Below, in pieces: positions 57,150 to 64,000 of a stretch of 64,000 bases of DNA (positions within the stretch are counted from its first letter, which is position 1; the number at the start of each line of letters is the position of its first letter). Source of the stretch: Balaenoptera acutorostrata (lineage: Eukaryota; Chordata; Mammalia; Artiodactyla; Balaenopteridae); contig NC_080079.1 of NCBI RefSeq assembly GCF_949987535.1, positions 8,932,001 to 8,996,000 on the forward strand, read 5' to 3'. A program made the translations under genes and the position numbers. The notes beneath the pieces are model-generated. The model was not told the DNA's origin and ran no database searches. It saw only the letters and a program-made list of their open reading frames with translations.

Positions 57150-57600
57150 TATTCTAAAATCAGTAAAAATATGACATGACATTGTCCTTAATTAATGATG
57201 TTCTCTTCATATTTTTCTCTCTTCAAATTTGCTTTTTAACAACAGGAAGAGTTAGGTAGAGTCACTATATTAACTCTGAATTTCTTGCCTTTTAATAGTT
57301 GGTGTCACCACTTTCATGTGATTCAAATTTAGTTGCATCTAATTGAAGCACTGCACAAAAAAAAGGTAATTTGACATCCAAAGGAGGAGTGAGGGGAGAG
57401 CAGAGAAAGAGGGGACATATTACTTAACTTTGTGATGATAATTATCCGAACACAAAGACGCTTACAAGAACATTCTACGTTGGATATCAGCCAGAAAAAT
57501 TAAACCTATGTTGCTGCTTCAATACATCTGAATACTAGGAATTGGCAGAAAAACATCTATTCTATGAATAATAGCCTCTACAGTCCCAGAGGACAGCAGT
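57150..57600. other. Unique AT-rich DNA
   Basis: No repeat or gene recognised. Confidence 0.4.
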
Positions 57601-57609
57601 ACATGAATT

Positions 57610-57610
57610 T

Positions 57611-57641
<31 letters not shown>

Positions 57642-57674
57642 AAAGAAAGAAAGAAAGAAAAGAAAAAGAAAAAT
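57610..57674. repeat. Poly(A)/(GAAA)n tract
   Basis: An A run of about 18 bases, then AAAAGAAAAGAAAAG and AAAGAAAGAAAG units. No retroelement body recognised upstream, so its origin is unknown. Confidence 0.9.
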
Positions 57675-58260
57675 AGTCTCGAGCTTTTTCCAAAATGGTG
57701 CTAATGCACCACTGAAACTTAATTTTATAATTTACTGGCAGTCAAGATGGCAGGAAATAAAATAATTTGCTATATTCTGTGCAACAAACCCTGCTTTTCC
57801 TGGGAAGGGGTAATTATCCCCATGGAAAAAAAAAAAAAGAAAAAAATACGCCATCTCATATTAGGCTAAAGTCTCATCAAGAAGAGAAAAAGTGCCTCAT
57901 TACACGTAATTACCAGGGAATTAGAAACATCATTTAACTAAATGAGCGAATAATGCTCAGGATATTGAAGAAACTTGCCTGCACTTCTGCAAAGCACTCT
58001 AAGTCCCATTACAAAAATTGCCCCTCTTTAATGGAATAATTTTAGGCCTTGTCTGCCTTGCTTTAAAAATAAAGAGCCTCCGAGAGGCAGAAAGAGGCTG
58101 AAACTGCCATAAACAACTGTTGAAAGGGACTGAAGAGAAGGCGCTGTCTCTCTTGGAGACCGAGACGCAGAATGCCTCATAATCTACCGCAATCATGAAA
58201 ATTAAACCTGAAGACTTGAAAAAAGGATTACCCCTTTTAATTGTACTTCCCCAAGACTGC
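57675..58260. promoter_or_regulatory. Candidate conserved non-coding block
   Basis: Apart from an A run at about 57825-57846 it is repeat-free. It has CTTAATTTTATAATTTACTG, GGGGTAATTATCCCCATGG (near 57807, a near-palindrome), CATTACACGTAATTACC (near 57898) and CTTTTAATTGTACTT (near 58232). Strong enhancer-like look; not tested. Confidence 0.42.
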
Positions 58261-58720
58261 GATGTACTTGTGAGTATGTATTAGGGCTAACAGATGAAAG
58301 ATTTTCAGATTTGGGTCCAGCTTTCCTGCTCCAATACAAAAGCAGTTACAGGTAGTCAATGTTCTCTAAAAAACATAAAACTATAACATACCTGCAGATT
58401 GATGTTTATTATGGCTTAATGCAATGATTTTTCTAGCCACTCAAAAGCTTCCTGGCTTGGGTTGGGATCCCCTCCCCCTATACTCTTCACTTTTAATATT
58501 TGTCAAGATTCAGCATCAAAGCAGTGAATATAATATGACCGTCCCACCTTCTTGCAACGATAACCTTCATTCACACGGGGAACCAAGAGAAGAAAGTGCA
58601 CCGATCCTGGTTGCTTCATCTGAGTTGATTTGGCTTTAGAGCAAGTTAAATTCAGAAAGGAACTGGTATTGGCCAGATTCTTACAAAATGGCCAAAGAAG
58701 AAACTGAAGAGACCACTTTA
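58261..58720. other. Unique DNA
   Basis: No repeat or gene recognised. Confidence 0.4.
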
Positions 58721-58733
58721 AAGAAGACACCAG

Positions 58734-59021
58734 GGCTTCCCTGGTGGCGCAGTGGTTGAGAATCTGCCTGCCAATGCAGGGGACACAGGTTCGAGCCCTG
58801 GTCTGGGAAGATCCCACTTGCCGCGGAGCAACTAGGCCCGTGAGCCACAATTACTGAGCCTGCGCGTCTGGAGCCTGTGCTCCGCAATGGGAGAGGCCGC
58901 GACAGTGAAAGGCCCGCGCACCGCGATGAAGAGTGGCCCCCGCTCGCCGCAACTGGAGAAAGTCTTCGCACAGAAACGAAGACCCAACACAGCCATAAAT
59001 AAATAAATAAATAAATAAATA
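58734..59021 (+). mobile_element. CHR-2-type SINE, short-body form, exact TSD
   Basis: GGCTTCCCTGGTGGCGCAGT start, low divergence, (AAAT)n tail. AAGACACCAG is duplicated exactly (58724-58733 and 59022-59031). Confidence 0.92.
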
Positions 59022-59031
59022 AAGACACCAG

Positions 59032-60735
59032 AGTCAGGGGTACCGCAGAATCATCCTGAGGACCCTGCCCCAGGACCCCTCAAGGAGCTGCCCAGCGGTG
59101 AGGACCAGCCCCCTTCCCCAGGACAGGCATAACCAGAGCAATAAAAAGTGCCGTTCCCTGTGCTGTGGACTTTGAGCCATCCACAACTGCAACCCCCCCA
59201 TGTTAGCAGTGAGGAAGCCCAAACCAGCCCAAGGTCGCAGAGCTCCCCGCTCAGGTTCCTTGTGGCCAAGTCCAGATTCTTACATATAAATCACGGTCAC
59301 CTCTCAGCAGGGCAGGAATGATGTTCCTACTTACACAGCACGTCTGAATCCTCTGTCCTTTTGGAGGTTCCATGGTCCACATGCATTCCTTCCTGGTGCG
59401 GCCCTCATGAATCACAGTAAGAAGAGAAAAGGACAGAGAGCCCGCACCGTGGGTGTACTCATCACAAGCACCTTTCCTCAGGAAGCGTGGAGGTGGTGGG
59501 CAAGGAGGACAGGGTGCTGGGTAGGAAACCAGCACCCTGAGCCTGATCTGCCTCCCTGGGCCCCTTGGACATGTCCCTCCGAACCTCTTCCAAGTCCTAG
59601 CGTCCTGTAGCCAAGGAATCAAACAACAATGAAATGCAATTGGTTAGTTTTCTCAGGGATGAGAATGGCTTCATATAGATAAAGCTCTGGAAAGAGAAAC
59701 CACTTTGGGGGTTGATAAAGGGCAAAGTGCCTGGGCTTCTCAAGTCCCCTATTTAACTCTGAGATGGAACTTGGCCCTACTGAAGTTTCCAGATGAGACA
59801 AAGGGAAGTTGACCTCTGATCCTAAGCTAACAGAACAAAGTAGAAGGACTGAGGAGTGACAGCTACTGTCTATCTCTTCTAAAGAAGATGAGTCAGGTTA
59901 ACTGATCTACCCACTAAGATCACACAACTAATAAGAATGTAGATCCACTTGCTTCCAAAACCGTTTCCCCGGACCACACAACACTACTCTCTCCAAAGAG
60001 AATTAACAAGGAGTATTAATAACAATACCACTCACTGTGGCCTAGCTCTTCAAAATGTTTTTCAAAGTGTTTGCACAGCGGTTATTTCCAATGATGTAAA
60101 TCAGGATGGCACAATCTCCATTTTACACCAAAACATGAAATGATCTGGACAAAATCATCCTGCCATTAGCCAACCAAGACAAGTGGCACTTCCTCCTGAC
60201 CTCGTGGTCATTAACAGTAGTGGTAGTAGAATAAAATCTGAGAGAGGATCCACCTGGCCTAAGATTTGCAAAAACAACCCCTTGGTTCATTTCATCAACC
60301 AAAATTTATTTTCAATGTAGGCAATACCAGGAGACTCTAAATATTTGAACCACTACTTTTGTTTTCTAACTCTTTCCAGTCAGATCATCCATCTTATACC
60401 ATTTGTAAAGCAAAAATGTTTAAATCACATGGGCTAGCTAGTCAAGACAACAAACTAAGCTCACATTTTGATCACCCCTCTGCTCCAGACACCACAGCAA
60501 TGACAGCTAAATTGTAAGGGAAAACAAAAAAAGACAGATTCAGACTCCAAAACGAGAAATAAACATTCCTATGGACTTGAGTAGCTGATCTCTGGCACTG
60601 GAAGCAGGAAGCAGCAGCAGGGAGTTTGATTTCTGCTGGGTAGAAGGGGACTACTAGACAGGAAGAGGGAAGTATGAAAAGAGAAAAATCAACACCAACA
60701 ACGAAGGACCAAAATTTAAAACCCCTACTCAAAAC
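59032..60735. other. Unique DNA with minor MIR fragments
   Basis: 59870-59975 and 60040-60145 resemble minus-strand MIR (AAGATCACACAACTAATAAG; CTCCATTTTACACCAAAAC). Otherwise no repeat or gene recognised. Confidence 0.45.
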
Positions 60736-60737
60736 TC

Positions 60738-60855
60738 AGTGGGGGAATCCTGTCACAATGTATACGTATATCAAATCATCACACTGTATGTTTTAAATAT
60801 CTTATAATTTTATTTGTCAATTAACCTCAGTAAAAGCTGGAGGGTAGGGGGAAAA
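60738..60855 (+). mobile_element. L1M 3' terminus fragment
   Basis: ATCCTGTCACAATGTATACG, ATCAAATCATCACACTGTAT and TATTTGTCAATTAACCTCAG match an L1M 3' end. Confidence 0.75.
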
Positions 60856-61030
60856 AGGCCTAAAACAACAAAATTACAAGTCAGCCACCAAAATCAAAAT
60901 TGAAACATGTGTTAAACTCCAGATGAAACTGATTTTACAGTTCCATCAACCAAAGACTTTATTTATGTTCAAAATATTCAAAGAGGTAAATGAAGGCATA
61001 AATTCATTTAAAGCAATTCAGGGAATTATA

Positions 61031-61251
61031 CAATTGACCCTTGGACAACATAGGTTTGAACTGTGTGGGCCCACTTATACGTGGATTTTTTTTTTCAATA
61101 AATATGTACTACAGTACCACACAAGCCACTGTTGGTTGAAGCCACAGAGGTGGAACTGTGGATACAGAGGGCTGACTATAAAGTTATACACAGATTTTCA
61201 ACTGCAAAGGGGTCAGTGCCCCTAACCCCCACATTGTTCAACGGTCAACTG
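61031..61251. mobile_element. MER2 DNA transposon (Tigger-related, non-autonomous)
   Basis: Inverted termini CAATTGACCCTTGGACAAC and TTGTTCAACGGTCAACTG enclose a complete MER2-like body (CCCACTTATACGTGGATTTT, GACTATAAAGTTATACACAG). TA flanks both ends (61029-61030 and 61252-61253), as expected for this superfamily. Confidence 0.9.
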
Positions 61252-61689
61252 TATATCAAAAATAGGCAAGTGTAAAGCAAGAAGAGGTAGATATGAAAAA
61301 AATCGAAACCCTAGAAATGAAAAAAACTTACTAGGTGGAATAAATTCTGGACTAGATACAAAGAGAGAATTAGTAAATTGGAAGAGCGTTCTGAGGAACT
61401 CACCCAGAACACAGCACGGACAGAAAATAAAATTAAAATATGAAAGAGCAATTAAGAGACATGGAGGAAGAATTATAAGATTCCAACATTCATCAAGCAG
61501 GAGCCAGAATAAGAGAATACAGGGAATATGGACAAGCAATATTCAGAGATATAAATGCTGAAAATCTTCCAGAATTGAAGACTTGTACTATATTTTGAGT
61601 ATCAAGCAGGGATATAAATAAATCCACACCTAGAAACATCACAGTGAAACTACAGAATATAAAGGATACAAAGACAATAGTTTGCAGAG

Positions 61690-62168
61690 TGTGATGGTTA
61701 ATTTTATGTGCAACTCGGCTGAGCCATTATGCCCAGATACTTGGTCAAACGTTATTCTGGATGTTTCTGTGAGGGTGTTTAGGATGACATTTATACTTAA
61801 ATCAGTAGACTTTGAGTAAAGCAGATTGCCCTCCATAATGTGGGTGGGCCTCACCCAATCAACAGAAGGCCTGAATAGAACAAAAGGTTGACCTCCCCCA
61901 AGCAGGAGAGGTTCTGCCACAGACTGCCTTCAGATTTCATGTGCAACATTGGCTCATTCTAGTTCACCAGCAAGCTGCCTTTGGATATGAACTGCAACTC
62001 TTTCCTCAGTCTCCAGCCTGCAGCCTATTCTATCAGATTTTGGACTCACCAAGCCACCAAAATTGCATGAGCCAATTCCTTAAAACAAGTATCCACACAC
62101 AAACACACACAAACACACACACACACCCCTTATTGGTTCTGTTTCTCTGGAGAATCCTGACTAATACA
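61690..62168 (+). mobile_element. Solo MLT2-type LTR (ERVL) with intact 5-bp TSD
   Basis: Begins TGTGATGGTTAATTTTATGT and ends CCTGACTAATACA. In between are TTGGTCAAACGTTATTCTGG, CAGATTGCCCTCCATAATGT and GGTTCTGTTTCTCTGGAGAA, the MLT2 pattern. CAGAG flanks both ends (61685-61689 and 62169-62173). No internal retroviral genes remain. A (CA)n tract (62093-62126) has expanded in the LTR 3' part. Confidence 0.9.
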
Positions 62169-63405
62169 CAGAGGGGGAAAAAAGATAGATGTTCTGTAAA
62201 GGAACAATAGTCTCACAACAGACCTGTCAACAGGAAATACAGATGACTTAAAAAAAAAAAAAAAAAAAAAAAGGATGCTGAGGAGAAAGTAACTTTCAAC
62301 TTAGAATTTTATATCCAGCTAAACTATCTTTCAAGAGTGAGGACAAAATAAAGGCATTATCTGGAATACAGACATATACTCAGATTCTTACTAGGAAAAA
62401 AAAAAACTACTAAAGGATATATTTCAGCAAGAAGAAAAATTAACCCAAGGGAACAAACAACTATGGGCAAAGATAAAAAATATATATGTTAATACATTTA
62501 ATTAACTGCTAGATTATACAAAAAAAAAACTTTGATAATTTAAAATTGGGTAAAATTAAACTATAAACATCAATTAAAGGATAGTGGAATAGAGTGTTCA
62601 GTGAGTGGGTAACATATGAGAGACCACTGTGGTTGATGGGAAGAGGCTAGAATTACTGAATAATTATAGAGTATGACAGAAAATTTTATAGTTAATTATG
62701 AGTGTTAAAATTTTAAGGGTAACTACCAACTTATAGTTTCCAAACCAGAAGTGAGGTGGGAGAATAGGGAGGAATACGAAAAACTCTATCAATCCAACAG
62801 AGAGCAGAGAAAAAGGAAAGAGAAAACAAAAGCATAGTAAACAAAAATGTGCAAATAAATAAGATAGTAGAAACTGTAGAAATAAACTCATATGTTCAGT
62901 GATCACACACACACAAAAAAATCTAAATGGATTAAATTCATCAATTAAAAGACTGATATTATTAGATTTCTTTTGCATTTTTAATCCAGGTATGAGATAC
63001 TTAAAATAGACATACGTGAAATCCCCAAGGCTGAAAATATACATATATATAAATATACATGACATGCAAATGTTAACCAAAATAAAGCTCACAGGGTAAT
63101 ATTACATCAGATAATACTTAAAGCAAAAGGTATTCATAGGGATGAAGAGGCATACTTTGTAATAATTAAAGGAAAAAAAATCCACCTAGAAGATATAATA
63201 ATCATAAACTTGTATATATCTGATAACATAGCCTCAAAATATTGTAATTCATAAAATATATAAACATACATAAAGCAAAAGGCAAAAAAATACACACAGA
63301 AAAATCAGAATTACAAGCAGAACCTGACAAATCAACATAGTGGGAGAGCTTAACACATCAGAAAACTGACAGATGATATAGTTCAAAATTAATAAGAACA
63401 TAATA

Positions 63406-63687
63406 GGACTTCCCTGGTGGTGCAGTGGCTAAGAATCCTCCTGCCAATGCAGGGGACACGGGTTCGAGCCCTGGTCCAGGAAGATCCCACATGCCACGAA
63501 GCAACTAAGCCTGTATACCACAACTACTGAGCCTGCGTGTCACAACTACTGAAGCCCGCGTGCCTAGAGCCCGTGCTCTGCAACAAGAGAAGCCACCGCT
63601 ATGAGAAGCCCGTGCACCGCAACAAAGAGTAGCCCCCGCTCACCGCAACTAGAGAAAACCCACGCGCAGCAACAAAGACCCAATGCA
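63406..63687 (+). mobile_element. CHR-2-type SINE, long-body form, first unit of a dimer
   Basis: GGACTTCCCTGGTGGTGCAG to AGCAACAAAGACCCAATGCA. It lacks its own (AAAT)n tail because the next SINE starts where the GCCAAAAATAAA tail should follow. Confidence 0.88.
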
Positions 63688-63966
63688 GGGCTTCCCTGGT
63701 GGCGCAGTGGTTGAGAGTCTGCCTGCCAATGCAGGGGACACGGGTTGGAGCCCTGGTCTGGGAAGATCCCACATGCCGCGGAGCAAATGGGCCCGTGAGC
63801 CACAATTACTGAGCCTGCGCGTCTGGAGCCTGTGCTCCGCAACGGGAGAGGCCGCGATGGTGAGAGGCCCGCGCACCACGATGAAGAGTGGCCCCCGCTT
63901 GCCGCGGCTGGAGAGAGCCCTTGCACAGAAACGAAGATCCAACACAGCCATAAATAAATAAATAAA
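63688..63966 (+). mobile_element. CHR-2-type SINE, short-body form, second unit of a dimer
   Basis: GGGCTTCCCTGGTGGCGCAG to an AAATAAATAAATAAA tail. Then come 23 non-SINE bases (63967-63989) and an A run reaching the window edge, so the 3' boundary and target duplication cannot be seen. Confidence 0.88.
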
Positions 63967-64000
63967 GCACACCTAGTATAGTGTAATTTAAAAAAAAAAA

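Larger units (their letters stand above)
60860..63405 (+). mobile_element. Ancient L1M covering 5'/ORF1 and ORF2-start regions, with nested MER2 and MLT2
   Basis: Pieces follow one old L1 in order. About 61540-61680: AAATCTTCCAGAATTGAAGA and AATCCACACCTAGAAACATC. 62270-62420: CAGCTAAACTATCTTTCAAG. About 62880-63400: an ORF2 endonuclease-like stretch with TTCATAGGGATGAAGAGGCA and ATCCACCTAGAAGATATAAT. Frames are broken. MER2 and an MLT2 LTR interrupt it. Confidence 0.75.

Noticed and set aside
57610..57674. Processed pseudogene ending in this A/GAAA tract
   Set aside because: No mRNA-like body or target duplication recognised upstream.
61690..62168. Endogenous retrovirus with coding genes
   Set aside because: Only a solo LTR is present between direct CAGAG repeats; no gag, pol or env sequence.
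1..64000. CRISPR-like array from evenly repeated units
   Set aside because: The repeated units are dispersed 120-370 bp SINEs with target duplications and variable spacing, in a mammalian background.

Overview
The window looks like nuclear DNA from a cetacean, most likely a whale or dolphin. The main evidence is about 23 tRNA-derived SINE units that share one head: an A-box-like stretch near the 5' end, a B box reading GGTTCGAGCCC, a C/A-rich body and an (AAAT)n or poly(A) tail. I recognise these as CHR-2-type SINEs (known from cetaceans and hippos), with four shorter CHR-1-like copies (also known from ruminants). The background is ordinary placental-mammal material: MIR, L2, decayed L1M, younger L1 3' ends, MLT1 and MLT2 LTRs, Tigger1, MER2, MER5A and a MER33-like element. 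I saw no bacterial, viral or plasmid genes.

I can support no protein-coding gene, tRNA, rRNA or known ncRNA gene. The open frames of 60-190 codons are chance frames or antisense readings of SINEs. The only fossil coding sequences are a broken Tigger1 transposase (about 16.0-18.8 kb, minus strand), a decayed L1 ORF2 segment (37.2-39.4 kb, plus) and an L1 5'/ORF1/ORF2-start region (60.9-63.4 kb, plus). The window is therefore intergenic or lies inside a large intron.

Layout: 0-7 kb is mostly unique, with one SINE nested in an older micro-insertion and a repeat-poor block at 2-7 kb. 7-9 kb has two SINEs and a MIR. 9-12.5 kb is repeat-poor and AT-rich, with homeodomain-like sites. 14.6-19.1 kb holds a SINE, a MIR, and Tigger1 interrupted by L1 and SINEs. 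19-26 kb is mixed unique DNA, old repeats, a tandem CRE pair and MER5A. 26-34 kb is SINE-rich, including an inverted SINE pair. 34.3-35.1 kb is a conserved-looking AT-rich block. 37-41.5 kb is an L1 with nested SINEs plus a composite SINE. 41.5-51 kb is GC-richer, with L2, MLT1 and SINEs. 52.7-53.6 kb and 57.7-58.3 kb are further conserved-looking blocks. 54.4-56.3 kb is L1, L1 and MLT1. 60.7-64 kb is an old L1 holding MER2 and a solo MLT2 LTR, ending in a SINE dimer.

Nothing here is a new system. The useful points are the insertion stratigraphy, several structurally odd SINEs, SINE loci with exact target-site duplications usable as phylogenetic markers, and a few candidate non-coding regulatory blocks. 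All family names come from memory of consensus sequences and not from a database search.
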